DNA of 40,262 bases from Gallionella sp. (GCA_003153155.1 PLWV01000011.1:1-40262), one strand, 5' to 3'; counted from the first letter of the stretch, positions 13,982-23,672 are shown. The notes: generated by a model not told the origin, from the sequence alone. Program-made: numbers and translations.

Positions 13982-15277
13982 TTGCAAGATTTTTGGTTCC
14001 GAGTAAGCTTGCCCGTGGTGTTCAGCACGCTGGCTGCGTTGTTGTTATGGGGCATATTCTCGGCCACCCTCGCGTTATTGTTCATGGTAGTCGTGTTGCT
14101 GATTGTGATGGCGCACCGCGCGCGGCAATTGTTCAAGCTTGAGCAATGGTTGAACGATGCGCGCATCGAAACCATCCCCGAGGCAGGGGGTATCTGGGAA
14201 GAGGCATTTTCCCAGCTATACAAAATGGTCAAGCGACATAACCAGACCAAGCAAGAATTGGCCGACGAACTGCAGCACATGGAACAAGCCACTGCCGCGT
14301 TGCCGGAAGGCGTGGCGATCCTTAATGAGGTGAATCGCCTCGAGTGGTTCAACCCGGTTGCGCAGCAGCACTTCGACCTGGATGCCGAACACGACATCAT
14401 GCAGGACATCACTTATCTGGTGCGTCAGCCGGAATTTGTCGAATATATTCAGGAATCCAATTTCAACAACCCGTTGATGATGCGTCCGGCGCGACATGAC
14501 GATATGGTGTTGTCCATCAAACTCATTCCTTATGGTGTGAACAAGCGATTGTTGATCAGTCGCGACATCACGCAATTCGAGCGCGTCGAAGCCATGCGTC
14601 GAGATTTCGTTGCCAATGTTTCGCACGAATTGCGCACACCGCTGACTGTGGTGAGCGGCTTCGTCGAAAATCTGCAGGACATGTCCGACCTCGGTCAGGA
14701 CAGCGCGCGGCGAGCTTTGCATCTGATGGCCGAGCAAACCCGGCGGATGGACAATCTGGTGGCGGATTTGTTGACCTTGTCGCGATTGGAAAATGTGCAA
14801 AGTCCATTGCACGAAGAAACGGTGGATATGAAGGAGTTGCTCAATGAGGTTTATCGGGATGGAGAGTTGCTAAGCGGTGCAAAACACCCGCTGCGCATGG
14901 AGATCGCAAGCGCAGCCAACCTGCTCGGCAACCGTGATGAGTTGCGCAGCGCGTTCAGCAATCTGCTCAGCAATGCCATCCGCTATACGCCGGAGGGCGG
15001 CGCAATTTTATTGCGCTGGTTCGAACGCGGCGGTCAGCCGGTGTTCTTGGTGCAAGACAGCGGTATCGGCATCGCCGCACAACACATTCCGCGCCTCACC
15101 GAACGCTTCTACCGGGTGGATCGCAGCCGTTCACGCGAAACTGGGGGAACCGGCCTGGGTCTTGCGATCGTCAAGCACATCGCGATGCGCCACCAGGCCA
15201 AACTTGAAGTATCGAGTGAAGAAGGGAAGGGCAGCACCTTCGCGCTGGTGTTTCCGATCAAGCGGGTACTACACTAG
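13982..15277 (+). CDS. phoR: phosphate regulon sensor histidine kinase PhoR
   Basis: A 431-residue membrane histidine kinase that phosphorylates PhoB when phosphate is scarce. Two adjacent hydrophobic segments (about residues 9-44) form a hairpin anchor with almost no periplasmic part, as in E. coli PhoR. Then come a charged linker, a PAS domain (about 85-195), HisKA with His215 in FVANVSHELRTPLTVVSGF, and HATPase with N-box LLSNAIRYTPEGG, G1 DSGIGIAAQHIPRL and G2 TGGTGLGLAIVK. Translation probably starts at the TTG at 13982, preceded by TAGGAAA; no in-frame ATG precedes the membrane segment. Its last 9 bp overlap the convergent gene. Confidence 0.93.
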   Translation: MQDFWFRVSLPVVFSTLAALLLWGIFSATLALLFMVVVLLIVMAHRARQLFKLEQWLNDARIETIPEAGGIWEEAFSQLYKMVKRHNQTKQELADELQHMEQATAALPEGVAILNEVNRLEWFNPVAQQHFDLDAEHDIMQDITYLVRQPEFVEYIQESNFNNPLMMRPARHDDMVLSIKLIPYGVNKRLLISRDITQFERVEAMRRDFVANVSHELRTPLTVVSGFVENLQDMSDLGQDSARRALHLMAEQTRRMDNLVADLLTLSRLENVQSPLHEETVDMKELLNEVYRDGELLSGAKHPLRMEIASAANLLGNRDELRSAFSNLLSNAIRYTPEGGAILLRWFERGGQPVFLVQDSGIGIAAQHIPRLTERFYRVDRSRSRETGGTGLGLAIVKHIAMRHQAKLEVSSEEGKGSTFALVFPIKRVLH

Positions 15278-16891
15278 CGTAAAGCTGACGCGCTCATAGT
15301 CAATTCCATGTTCCACGCTAAAGCCTATTGTCGCTTTTTGTTTTTCAGCGTTCTGATGCAGGATTTCCACCACGCGCCCCCGTTGGAACCAGTTGCGCGG
15401 AATGATCAGGCTGGGGGGAGTCTTCAGTGCGGGGACGGCTTGCAATAGAAATCCAGGGGCAGAGTTATCCGCTGCGGCCATGCTCACATCGGCCGTGCGA
15501 AGGCCGATTGCATGGACAGTTCCCGGCAGATAACGCACCCCGATGCGTAACTGTCCGGTGCGCGTCACGCTCGCCCATGTTGTAGTCCCCAGCATGAAAG
15601 TTTCCGCGTCGCCGAGGCGCAAGGCAACCAGCTGATTGTGGCTTAGCCGTCCACCGAGCGTGTCAACGCGTGTGAGTTTCGCGCCAAGGATGCTTTCGTT
15701 GTCGAGATGCCAGGTTTCCAGCGGGAATTCCATCTCAATCCGTGTCTTGTTGGGCGCGTCTTGCAACACCCGGCCAAAGGTTTCGATTTGTTTCTGTGCG
15801 ATAAGATTTGCGGAAGCAGATTGCACGGCTTGTTTGAACGCTTTGCCGGACAGATGAGCGTAAATGTTTTCCGGTTTGTAGCAAAGCTGCGCGTGTTGCG
15901 AGCCCGGATTCCGTACAGCAAAACGCGTGTTGTTGTCTTCGCACCAGCACTGATGCAAAAAAGTGAGCAGCTCAATGCACTCGTGGGCAGTGCTGTGGCC
16001 GCCCAGTTCCAACTGTTGCGGGGTTTTGCCTTGCTGCAACATGATGGTCTTTACGCGGAGTAATTTGCTTAGCGGCACCATTGCCAGATAGCGCATGCTG
16101 TCGCTATGCGCGACCAATTTAACCGGTTGCAGTCCGTGCGTGCCGGCAAGATCCAGCGCGAGCGGCAGGGCATCGCCCTTGCTGGTGGTATAGCTGCGCT
16201 CCACGGGAACCGTATTGCTCCATTCTGTCAGCCAAGCGTCCAGCAGCAGCAGTTGTGAGCGGATGAGTTCCGCGGGACGCGCATAACAAGTAAGCAAGGT
16301 TTTTACATAGATGTTATGGCAACTGCTGCGCGGCAGGTCGCCATTCAACGGGTCGGATATTTCTTTGAGTTGCAGTCCTTGCTCTTCGGCAAAAGCATAC
16401 AACCCGTGCAACTGATGCCATAACTTGGTATTGAATTCATAACCTGTGCGCAAGTGCTCGGAAATTGCCAATCCGCTATACAGCAGGCAGCGTTGACACA
16501 GGAATGCGCCCTGCTTGCCGAGTTGCTTGTCACCGGCCATGTAGGCTTGCAAGCAACGTTGATAACCGAGTGCCATTGCCTGCCAAAGTTGCACGATGGC
16601 AAAGAAAATAATCAGCTCGTTTTCATTCAGCGGCAGCGGCTTGGTGATGAGTTTTTTGGCGTAATCATTTTGCACGTAGTGGACCGTATCACGCAGTAAC
16701 TCCAGCGTGTTCAACCGCTCCAGCCCGCCCATCGGGAAGCGGGTGAGTTCGTTGATCTGGGTGAGCAACAGGCTGTGCGCCAGTTGCAGGTTGGTCAGTT
16801 GCAGTTGTTTCAGCCATTGCGCACAACTTTCGGCATCCTTGAAAAGCGGATTTGCGCGGTCGTCGGTCGGTTCAAGTGGCAGGGTCAGCAT
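15269..16891 (-). CDS. large conserved hypothetical protein
   Basis: A 540-residue, probably cytoplasmic protein without signal peptide or clear membrane segment. I do not recognise a characterised function. The N-terminal half is helical and leucine-rich (LQLTNLQLAHSLLLTQINEL, LIIFFAIVQLWQAMALGYQRCLQAY). It contains cysteine pairs in LCQRCLLYSG and QCWCEDNN. The last 120 residues look like beta strands (LVALRLGDAETFMLGTTTWA, GQLRIGVRYLPGTVHAIGLR, PPSLIIPRNWFQRGRVVEIL), which recalls PilZ-type barrel domains, but this is only a guess. It overlaps the HIT gene upstream by 7 bp and so is co-transcribed with it. It overlaps phoR by 9 bp at the convergent 3' ends. Confidence 0.75.
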   Translation of the reverse strand: MLTLPLEPTDDRANPLFKDAESCAQWLKQLQLTNLQLAHSLLLTQINELTRFPMGGLERLNTLELLRDTVHYVQNDYAKKLITKPLPLNENELIIFFAIVQLWQAMALGYQRCLQAYMAGDKQLGKQGAFLCQRCLLYSGLAISEHLRTGYEFNTKLWHQLHGLYAFAEEQGLQLKEISDPLNGDLPRSSCHNIYVKTLLTCYARPAELIRSQLLLLDAWLTEWSNTVPVERSYTTSKGDALPLALDLAGTHGLQPVKLVAHSDSMRYLAMVPLSKLLRVKTIMLQQGKTPQQLELGGHSTAHECIELLTFLHQCWCEDNNTRFAVRNPGSQHAQLCYKPENIYAHLSGKAFKQAVQSASANLIAQKQIETFGRVLQDAPNKTRIEMEFPLETWHLDNESILGAKLTRVDTLGGRLSHNQLVALRLGDAETFMLGTTTWASVTRTGQLRIGVRYLPGTVHAIGLRTADVSMAAADNSAPGFLLQAVPALKTPPSLIIPRNWFQRGRVVEILHQNAEKQKATIGFSVEHGIDYERVSFTLV

Positions 16892-17316
16892 GATCGGAGG
16901 TCCAGTTTTAAGCGCACACTTTCTATCAGACGCGCTTGCCAGTCAAGCGGGAGTGATGATTTTCCTTCGCGCTGACCCACACCCCAGATCGATTGCGGGA
17001 AATGTTTGTCATGTTTGTAGCGCGGAATGACATGCCAATGCAAATGAGGAGTCATATTGCCGAGGCTGGCGAGATTGATCTTGTCCGGATGTATTACCTC
17101 CCGTATCGCCGCTTCGACGGCAAATACGGTTGCCATGAAATGCCCCCGTTGGGTAACGGGCAGATCAGTCATCTCTTTGACGTGCTGCTTCCAGATCACA
17201 CGGCAGAAGCCTGGGTAGTCGGCATCCGTAACCAGCACTACACGACAGGTTTCATCCTGCCAGAGCAGTGTGCCGCCAACCTGATCGCACAACTCACAAA
17301 CCGCTTTGCTTTTCAC
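16885..17316 (-). CDS. HIT family hydrolase
   Basis: A 143-residue histidine-triad protein, a small cytoplasmic nucleotide hydrolase or transferase. The triad HLHWHVIPR (H-x-H-x-H) lies at about residues 91-99, and the N-terminal CELC may bind zinc. NLASLGNMTPHLHWH is the usual lead-in to the active site. The C-terminal PLDWQARLIESVRLKL helix is typical of the betaproteobacterial members. Translation probably starts at GTG 17316; the ATG just upstream is out of frame. Its stop overlaps the start of the 540-residue gene by 7 bp, suggesting an operon. Confidence 0.9.
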   Translation of the reverse strand: MKSKAVCELCDQVGGTLLWQDETCRVVLVTDADYPGFCRVIWKQHVKEMTDLPVTQRGHFMATVFAVEAAIREVIHPDKINLASLGNMTPHLHWHVIPRYKHDKHFPQSIWGVGQREGKSSLPLDWQARLIESVRLKLDLRSC

Positions 17317-17357
17317 GATATATCTTTCATCAAGTAGGAGCGATTCATCAATCGTCC

Positions 17358-17420
17358 TTACAACAATACCCGTTCAATGCCGCCGTTATTGGCTTTGGCG
17401 ACATAGTCCGCCAGCCAATT
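17358..17420 (-). pseudogene. relic duplicate of the 3' end of the FAD/Fe-S oxidoreductase gene
   Basis: On the minus strand this 63-bp stretch reads [20 protein letters not shown] plus a stop. It matches the true C-terminus of the upstream gene ([20 protein letters not shown]) at 18 of 20 residues, though many third codon positions differ. Only about 70 bp separate it from the live gene's stop. It is either the last remnant of a decayed tandem paralogue or an old duplication. The sequence between contains AACCAG-AAAAAA-CTGGTT, a small hairpin. Confidence 0.75.
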
Positions 17421-17490
17421 TTGGCTTCGGCCGCTACGCTTAACCAGAAAAAACTGGTTAGCCTGCACCGAATGGCACTGGTAAATTGGC

Positions 17491-20400
17491 TCAAAGTAGA
17501 ACACGCTCGATCCCCCCGTTGTTTGCCTTATTCACATAGTCCACCAGCCAATTTTCACCGAGCAGATGTTTGGCCATTTCCACCACGATGTAATCAGCCG
17601 TTGTGCCGCTGTCGTCGTTGTAGCGCGACAGGCCCTGCTGGCAGGACGGGCAGGAAGTCAGGATTTTTACTTCGCCATGGAAGCCATCGGCGCGCAATGC
17701 GTCCGCACCCTTGCGCATTTCTTCTTCCTTGCGGAAGCGCACTTGGGTGGCGATTTGCGGCAAGGTCACGCCGAAGGTGCCCGCTTCGCCGCAACAGCGT
17801 TCGTTGAGCGGCACATTCGTGCCCATCAATTGATTCACCACTTGTTGCGGCTGATAGGTTTTCATCGGCGAGTGGCACGGGTCGTGATACATGTAGCGCA
17901 CCCCTTCCACGCCTTGCAGTTTGACGTTCTTCTCCAATAAATACTCGTGGATGTCGAGTAGCCGGCAGCCGGGGAAAATCTTGTCGAACTGGTATTTCTG
18001 CAACTGATCCATGCAGGTGCCGCACGACACGATCACCGTCTTGATGTCGAGATAGTTCAGCGTATTCGCGACGCGATGGAACAGCACGCGGTTGTCGGTG
18101 GTGATCCGGTTGGCCTTGTCGCTTTGCCCGGACGCATTTTGCGGATAGCCGCAGCACAGATAGCCCGGCGGCAGCACTGTGATCGCGCCGGTCTCATACA
18201 GCATCGCTTGCGTCGCCAAGCCAACCTGGCCGAACAACCGCTCCGAGCCGCAGCCCGGGAAGTAGAACACCGCTTCGCTGTCTTCGCTCGATTTACGCGG
18301 GTTGCGAATGATAGGCACGACGCTGTTGTCCTCGATGTCCAGCAGCGCACGCGAGGTCTTCTTGGGCAGATTGCCCGGCATCGGTTTGTTGATGAAGTGG
18401 ATCACCTGCGATTTCAGTGGCGCGCCGCCTACCGTGGCAGGCGGTCGTTTGATCTGGCTTTTCAGCAAGCCGAAACGCCTGGCGAATTGGTAGCCGATGC
18501 GCTGCGCCTTGTATCCCCACTCTATCATCACCTTGCGCACCAGCTTGATGGTGGTCGGGTCGGTGGTGTTGAGGAATAGCATCGACGTCACTGTGACAGG
18601 ATTGAATTTTTTCTTGCCTTGCTTGCGCAGGAAATTGCGCATCGCGATCGATACATCGCCGAAGTCGATGTCCACCGGACAGGGATTCAGACACTTGTGG
18701 CATATCGTGCAGTGATCGGCAACGTCCGAAAATTCGTCGAAGTGCTGGATAGAAACGCCGCGCCGCGTTTGCTCCTCATACAAAAATGCTTCGATCAGCA
18801 ACGAGGTGGCAAGAATCTTGTTGCGCGGCGAATACAGCAGATTGGCGCGCGGCACGTGAGTATTGCACACCGGTTTGCACTTGCCGCAGCGCAGGCAGTC
18901 CTTGATTGAATCGGAAATCTCGCGCAGCTCGCTTTTCTCCAGAATCAGGCTTTCCAGCTCCATCAAATTAAAGCTCGGTGTATAGGCGCGCTCCAGATTG
19001 CCGCCGCTGAGCAGCTTGCCTTTGTTGAAGAGGCCTTCCGGGTCGACCAGCTTCTTGTAAGCGGCGAACGCGGCGATTTCATCCGCTTCAAGGAAATCGA
19101 ATTTGGTGATGCCGATGCCGTGTTCGCCGGAGATCACCCCGCCCAGGTCTTTCGCCAATTGCATGATGCGCGCTACTGCGCCATTGGCCTGCTGCAGCAT
19201 CTCGTAGTTGTCCGAGTTCACCGGAATGTTGGTATGCACGTTGCCGTCACCGGCGTGCATGTGCAGCGCGATGAACACGCGGCTTTTCAGCACGTTCTGG
19301 TGAATGCCGTTGCATTGTTCGAGGATGGGTTGATAAGTGCTGCCGCTGAAAATCTGGCGCAACACTTCGCGCAGTTCGAGTTTCCATGAGGCGCGGATGG
19401 TGTGGTCTTGCAGGGCGTGGAACACCGTTGAATCGTGAGACGTAAGACGTAAGTTGTTGGTTGAGGTTTGCGGGGTTAACTCGGAACTTACGTCTTCCGA
19501 CTCAGAACTGGGTTTGTCCAGATTATCCCGCAACCACTGCCAGCGCGTGCGCACCTCGGCCAGCAATTGCCTGGCTTCCTGCGCACGATTACCCAATAGT
19601 TCGATAGCGCCGAGTTGCTTGTCATCCTGGTAATACAGCGGCAGCTCACCGGCGAAAAATTCATCCAGCGCGTCCAGCAGTTTAAGCTTGTTGTGCAGCG
19701 ACAACTCGATGTTGATGCGCTCTATGCCGTCGCAATAATCGCCCATGCGCTCTAACGGGATCACCACGTCCTCGTTGATCTTGAACGCGTTGGTGTGTTT
19801 GGCGATCGCGGCGGTGCGCGCGCGGTCCAGCCAGAACTTCTTGCGCGCCTCGGCGGACACGGCGATGAAACCTTCGCCGCTGCGCAGATTGGCGAGGCGC
19901 ACGATTTCCGAAGCCGCTTGTGCCGCCGCGTCCGCGTCATCGCTGACCACATCGGCGACCAGCACCATCTTCGGACGCGTGCCGCGCTTGGACTTGGTGG
20001 CATAACCCACCGCCTTGAGATAACGTTCGTCGAGATGTTCCAGCCCCGCCAATAGCGCGTTGGGATGCGTATCCATATACGATTTGATTTCCACTATCGC
20101 GGGTACGGCCTCGCGAACCTGGCCGAAGAATTCCAGACACACGGTGCGCGTATGCGCGTGCGCGCGATGCAGGATGAAGCGCGCCGAAGTGATGATGCCG
20201 TCGCAGCCTTCCTTCTGGATGCCGGGCAGACCGGACAAAAATTTATCGGTGACATCCTTGCCCAGTCCGGCCTTGCGGAATGCGCTGCCAGGGATGGTGA
20301 GAATTTCCGGCGCGCTGTGCGCGATCTTGCCGTCTGCTTCGAAACGGCTGATGCGGAAAGTTGCGTTCGCCACATCATGAATCTTGCCGAGGTTGTGATC

Positions 20401-21339
20401 CAACCGCTCGACGTTCATCCACAAACCATCCGGCGTGACCATGCGCCATGACGCCAGGTTGTCCAGCGCGGTGCCCCACAGCACGGCCTTCTTGCCGCCC
20501 GCGTTCATCGCCACGTTGCCGCCGATGCATGAGGCATCCGCCGAAGTCGGGTCAACCGCGAATACCAGATTGTTGGCTTCCGCTGCGTCCATCACGCGCC
20601 GTGTGACCACGCCTGCGCCGCAATGGATGGTTGCACAAGGCTCGTTCAGGCCGGGCAGGACCAGATGTTCAACCGCCGAGAGAGCCTCGAGTTTTTCGGT
20701 GTTGATCACCGCCGAAAATTTATCCAGCGGCACTGCGCCGCCGGTGTAGCCGGTGCCGCCGCCACGCGGAATGATGGTGAGCTTGAGTGCTATGCAGGCA
20801 CGCACCAGCGCGGCGATTTCTTCCTCGGTATCGGGATGCAGCACCACGAACGGATATTCCACGCGCCAGTCAGTCGCGTCCGTGACGTGAGAGACGCGCG
20901 CCAGACCATCGAACTGGATGTTGTCGCGGCGGGTGATGCGGCTCAACTCGCGAAGGGTACGTTTGCGCAGTTGCAAAGTTTGCTCGAATTCGGCGGCGAA
21001 TCGGTCGACCGCTGACCGGGCTAATTCCAGCAAGCGTTTGACGATATTATTATCCTGGCGGCGTTCATCAATTGCATTCAACCGATGATGCAAAGCGCCG
21101 ACCAGAGCCTCACGCCGTTTGCGATTGCCCAGCAGATCATCCTGCAAATACGGATTGCGCGACACCACCCAGATATCGCCCAATACTTCGTAAAGCATCT
21201 GCGCGGAACGCCCGGTGCGGCGTTCTTCACGCAGCGTGTTGATGATGTTCCACGCCTCGTTGCCGAGTATGCGCAACACGATCTCGCGGTCGGAAAACGA
21301 GGTGTAGTTATAGGGGATTTCGCGTAAACGTGCAGTCAT
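17491..21339 (-). CDS. FAD-linked oxidase / Fe-S oxidoreductase fusion (D-lactate/glycolate dehydrogenase-like, DUF3683)
   Basis: A 1282-residue multidomain flavin/iron-sulfur oxidoreductase. The N-terminal about 150 residues are a DUF3683-type region ([19 protein letters not shown]). The FAD-binding type-4 domain follows (about 160-370), with [16 protein letters not shown] and [18 protein letters not shown]. The FAD-oxidase C-terminal domain carries [16 protein letters not shown] and GEHGIGITK. Two 4Fe-4S motifs come next: [11 protein letters not shown] near 813 and [12 protein letters not shown] near 877. Two CCG domains end the protein ([42 protein letters not shown]). It probably oxidises a 2-hydroxy acid and passes electrons to the respiratory chain. 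A repeat-derived segment lies at about residues 611-637. It is monocistronic. Confidence 0.9.
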   Translation of the reverse strand: MTARLREIPYNYTSFSDREIVLRILGNEAWNIINTLREERRTGRSAQMLYEVLGDIWVVSRNPYLQDDLLGNRKRREALVGALHHRLNAIDERRQDNNIVKRLLELARSAVDRFAAEFEQTLQLRKRTLRELSRITRRDNIQFDGLARVSHVTDATDWRVEYPFVVLHPDTEEEIAALVRACIALKLTIIPRGGGTGYTGGAVPLDKFSAVINTEKLEALSAVEHLVLPGLNEPCATIHCGAGVVTRRVMDAAEANNLVFAVDPTSADASCIGGNVAMNAGGKKAVLWGTALDNLASWRMVTPDGLWMNVERLDHNLGKIHDVANATFRISRFEADGKIAHSAPEILTIPGSAFRKAGLGKDVTDKFLSGLPGIQKEGCDGIITSARFILHRAHAHTRTVCLEFFGQVREAVPAIVEIKSYMDTHPNALLAGLEHLDERYLKAVGYATKSKRGTRPKMVLVADVVSDDADAAAQAASEIVRLANLRSGEGFIAVSAEARKKFWLDRARTAAIAKHTNAFKINEDVVIPLERMGDYCDGIERINIELSLHNKLKLLDALDEFFAGELPLYYQDDKQLGAIELLGNRAQEARQLLAEVRTRWQWLRDNLDKPSSESEDVSSELTPQTSTNNLRLTSHDSTVFHALQDHTIRASWKLELREVLRQIFSGSTYQPILEQCNGIHQNVLKSRVFIALHMHAGDGNVHTNIPVNSDNYEMLQQANGAVARIMQLAKDLGGVISGEHGIGITKFDFLEADEIAAFAAYKKLVDPEGLFNKGKLLSGGNLERAYTPSFNLMELESLILEKSELREISDSIKDCLRCGKCKPVCNTHVPRANLLYSPRNKILATSLLIEAFLYEEQTRRGVSIQHFDEFSDVADHCTICHKCLNPCPVDIDFGDVSIAMRNFLRKQGKKKFNPVTVTSMLFLNTTDPTTIKLVRKVMIEWGYKAQRIGYQFARRFGLLKSQIKRPPATVGGAPLKSQVIHFINKPMPGNLPKKTSRALLDIEDNSVVPIIRNPRKSSEDSEAVFYFPGCGSERLFGQVGLATQAMLYETGAITVLPPGYLCCGYPQNASGQSDKANRITTDNRVLFHRVANTLNYLDIKTVIVSCGTCMDQLQKYQFDKIFPGCRLLDIHEYLLEKNVKLQGVEGVRYMYHDPCHSPMKTYQPQQVVNQLMGTNVPLNERCCGEAGTFGVTLPQIATQVRFRKEEEMRKGADALRADGFHGEVKILTSCPSCQQGLSRYNDDSGTTADYIVVEMAKHLLGENWLVDYVNKANNGGIERVLL
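19432..19506. repeat. family D inverted repeat inside the oxidoreductase gene
   Basis: GAGACGTAAGACGTAAGTT (from 19437) and, about 33 bp later, AACTTACGTCTTCCGACTC form an inverted repeat of 19 bp with three mismatches. It encodes a Ser/Thr-rich stretch ([20 protein letters not shown] and onward) in a linker between the FAD domain halves, without breaking the frame. The tandem GACGTAAG motif inside the left arm is also unlike neighbouring codons. Confidence 0.65.
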
Positions 21340-21404
21340 GGTGTTCTCTGGCTCGACAAGACGCGCATTTTACCTGAATGCGGCGCAGCACTCGACCCTG
21401 TTGA

Positions 21405-21826
21405 AACTACTGATATGACTACTGATGAAACCACTAGCCATTCCGCTATGCCACCAGAAAACGGTGGCCAAGCGGCTGGTTATAGCCATCTGACTGATGG
21501 AACTACTAGCCATTCCACTAGGCTACCAAAAGACGGCAGCCAAGTGGCTGGTTATAAGTTGGCAAACTACGCCAACCAAGTCATTGATGAAACAACTAGC
21601 CATCTCACTAAGGCAGCAAGCTGCCAAGTGATTGGTTATGGTTATAGCCCTTCGACTGATGAAACCCCTAGCCACTCCACTAGGTTGCTCAAAGACAGCA
21701 ACCAAGTGGCTGGTTATAGGCTATCAGCCGAAGAACTTTTGGCCGGGCACCCGAAAGGCTTTGCATAGCCATCTGACTAAGTTGGCAAACTACGCCAACT
21801 AAGTCATTGGTTAACGATAACCAAGT
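21405..21826 (+). repeat. family B hairpin repeat array, largest copy
   Basis: Tandem units begin with GATGAAACNACTAGCCA or a variant and contain a two-part hairpin. Outer/inner stems in order: CCGCT/AGCGG with CCACC/GGTGG; CCACT/AGTGG with GGCTACC/GGCAGCC (one mismatch); an inner-only GTTGGC/GCCAAC; TCACT/AGTGA with GGCAGC/GCTGCC; CCACT/AGTGG with GTTGCT/AGCAAC; TGACT/AGTCA with GTTGGC/GCCAAC. Loops are mostly (A)AAAGAC. The plus-strand frame from 21415 is open for 117 codons and reads an 18-20-residue repeat (DETTSHSTRLPKDGSQVAGY). It lacks a convincing ribosome-binding site, and its variation follows the base pairing, so I treat it as non-coding. The array ends at a family C insertion. Confidence 0.88.
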
Positions 21827-21884
21827 ACACCCGCAAGGGGTACGCCGTGGTTGTAAGGAGCTTAAAGCCCCAACAACACACGCA
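21827..21884. repeat. family C 58-bp element inserted in the family B array
   Basis: Head CACCCGCAAGGGGTACGCCG, then GTTGT...GGAGCTTAAAGCCCC...ACAAC. It closely matches the copy at 10515-10571 with one extra base. It splits a family B phrase: CCAAGT lies to its left and GGCTGGTTAT to its right, which are contiguous (CCAAGTGGCTGGTTAT) in other B units. So this copy arrived after the array formed. Confidence 0.85.
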
Positions 21885-21885
21885 G

Positions 21886-22215
21886 GCTGGTTATGTTGAA
21901 GATACGGATAAAATGATGGATCTGAACTCTGATGCGATAATGGAAAATCTGATGGTGGGTTGTCTGTTTTATAGCTCTCATGAGCATCCGTCGTAAATCT
22001 GGTCAATACGTGACTGTTGGAGCTACCAAATTTGCCCTCACAAGATGATAGAAACAGACCGCCGCATCAAGTACGTTCAGCCCATATGAAAAAGATTTGC
22101 CTGTTTTTGGCCTATAGCATGAAAAGTTTTTTGCTGTTAGATTATGAAACAATGTGACTTGCAGCCCCCCGTTACTTGAACGGGGAAATTATGTTTCACT
22201 TCCAATGTGATTACT
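21886..22215 (+). other. intergenic region upstream of the porin / c-di-GMP operon
   Basis: I see no gene here. It is A+T-rich and presumably holds the operon promoter. The only clear structure is CCCCGTT (22167-22173) pairing with AACGGGG (22179-22185) around ACTTG, 31 bp before the first ATG, in what should be the 5' leader. Flanking TATGAAAC and GTTTCA are also complementary and could extend the stem. There is no U-tract, so a leader hairpin is likelier than a terminator. Confidence 0.5.
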
Positions 22216-23259
22216 ATGCGACATACACTGCTGCCATTAGTGCTTTTCCAACTCGGGTTGATATTTTCTCCTATAAGCCACGCTGAAGACTATGAACTTG
22301 GTCAAGGTTGGCATGCTGGCAATTACTACTTGTCTGGTTATGCAAATATTGAGGTTGTAGACCGTTTCGACGCTCCTACCAGGCTTGACTTAGACGATCT
22401 GAGTCTGTTCGCCGGTGGCCATATCAGCCAGTGGGTTAACCCTTTTACGGAAGTCGAACTATCCAAACAAACTTTGATTCAGCAAGGCGGTGGCCGCGTC
22501 AATGGCGATGTTATAGTTGAGCGGTTTTACAACGACGCAATGTTATCTGAACATGACACTTTGCGAGTTGGCAAGATACTGACCCCTTTGGGTGATTGGA
22601 ACTTGGTGCACGCGGCGCCTTTGATTCCCATAATTACCCGTCCATACACGACTGCCCGGGGCTTCGATGCATACATGAGTGGCGTCAGCTGGCAGCATGA
22701 TCCGGAGGATGGCGTGACTCCAGACTTGCAACTGTACTGGCAGCCGGACAACGAGTGGTTCAAGCGGCCGGCGAGCCAGACACTGAGGAACTTCCACAAT
22801 GTCCTCGGTGGGCACATCAACATGTCATTGGGCTTGGTGAATAAGATTGGAGCATCCTCCCAGCATGGCCAACTCATAGAAACCGGAGAAACGTTCACTC
22901 TTTATGGGGTTAATGCCAACAAATCCTTTGACAAGCTGAGGCTGGAAAGCGAAGCAATAACGTCCCATTTTTCAGGCGCGGTATTGCCAGGAGCGACACC
23001 TCGGGTTCATGACCATGAATCGGGGATTTTTGGACTTGCCGATTACACCATTACCCCTCAGTGGCACGGCATTCTGGAATGGGAACGCTACCAGGATCAC
23101 ACGGTGAACATGCCCTCCATAAATACCTTGGTAGCGGTCGCCTATAGACCCAGCGCACCGATGGTTTGGAAATTGGAGTACATTCATCAGGCGGGTGTGT
23201 CGGCGTCCATCGCTCCTATTCAAACCGGTTTGAAAGCATCATTCTCACAATTATTCTGA
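22216..23259 (+). CDS. predicted outer-membrane beta-barrel protein (porin-like)
   Basis: A 347-residue exported protein. A signal peptide (about residues 1-23, ending SPISHA) is followed by alternating hydrophobic/polar strands (YYLSGYANIEVVDRF, DDLSLFAGGHISQWV, FTEVELSKQTLIQ) and the C-terminal residue is Phe, as in outer-membrane barrels. Segments such as LRVGKILTPLGDWNL and YMSGVSWQHDPEDG recall porins of the phosphate-selective O/P or DcaP-like type, but the match is not firm. I chose the ATG at 22216; an in-frame GTG at 22207 would add three residues. The stop overlaps the next start (TGATG). As first gene of a three-gene operon it probably admits, or reports on, a solute for the proteins encoded downstream. 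Confidence 0.75.
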   Translation: MRHTLLPLVLFQLGLIFSPISHAEDYELGQGWHAGNYYLSGYANIEVVDRFDAPTRLDLDDLSLFAGGHISQWVNPFTEVELSKQTLIQQGGGRVNGDVIVERFYNDAMLSEHDTLRVGKILTPLGDWNLVHAAPLIPIITRPYTTARGFDAYMSGVSWQHDPEDGVTPDLQLYWQPDNEWFKRPASQTLRNFHNVLGGHINMSLGLVNKIGASSQHGQLIETGETFTLYGVNANKSFDKLRLESEAITSHFSGAVLPGATPRVHDHESGIFGLADYTITPQWHGILEWERYQDHTVNMPSINTLVAVAYRPSAPMVWKLEYIHQAGVSASIAPIQTGLKASFSQLF

Positions 23260-23672
23260 TGCGGGTCTTGCTACTAATTTTGGGGATTTTATGGACTTTG
23301 TCTGGTCAAGCAGGAGGACTATTGGTTATTGCGTCCACCCAAGTGCCAGATGTCAATATTTCAGTCAAACAGTTAGCCGATATTTACACGTTGAAAAGAA
23401 ATTTTTGGGCTGATCAAACTCAGGTGGTGCCGGTTAACCGCGAAGCATCGAGCGTGGAACGCGAAAAATTTTCCGAGGTCGTATTTAATCTTTCTCCGCT
23501 AGAGCTGGCAGAATACTGGAATCGGCTACGTTTTCAGGGCAAGCTTCCGCCTCTCGTTCAAATTTCAGACCAGGCTGTACTGGGATTCGTGCGCAGCGTC
23601 CCGGGTGCAATTGGTTACATCAATGCCAATCAGGTACCAACAGGGGTCAAGATTCTGATACGGCTCCCATGA
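23259..23672 (+). CDS. small periplasmic PstS-like substrate-binding protein
   Basis: A 137-residue exported protein with a signal peptide (MRVLLLILGILWTLSGQAGG) and one lobe of a phosphate-binding-protein-like fold. Family features are ADIYTLKRNFWADQTQVVPVNREASS, EREKFSEVVFNLSPLELAEYW and the ending SVPGAIGYINANQVPTGVKIL, which matches the GAIGY segment of PstS-like proteins. Full PstS proteins have two lobes and about 320 residues, so this is a half-size version. No ABC permease or ATPase follows; instead the gene overlaps a c-di-GMP enzyme gene by four bases (ATGA). It is therefore more likely a sensor subunit than a transporter component. Confidence 0.8.
   Translation: MRVLLLILGILWTLSGQAGGLLVIASTQVPDVNISVKQLADIYTLKRNFWADQTQVVPVNREASSVEREKFSEVVFNLSPLELAEYWNRLRFQGKLPPLVQISDQAVLGFVRSVPGAIGYINANQVPTGVKILIRLP

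Noticed and set aside
21415..21768. A 117-codon open frame encoding a repetitive protein (DETTSHSTRLPKDGSQVAGY-like repeat)
   Set aside because: There is no ribosome-binding site or gene context, and the variation follows base pairing; the other two arrays keep only short or broken versions of the frame.
21405..21826. CRISPR array
   Set aside because: Units vary in length, spacers are not unique sequences between identical repeats, and no cas gene is near; the variable parts are paired hairpin arms.
21405..21826. Integron attC sites
   Set aside because: The units lack the conserved RYYYAAC / GTTRRRY ends and no integrase or cassette genes are present.
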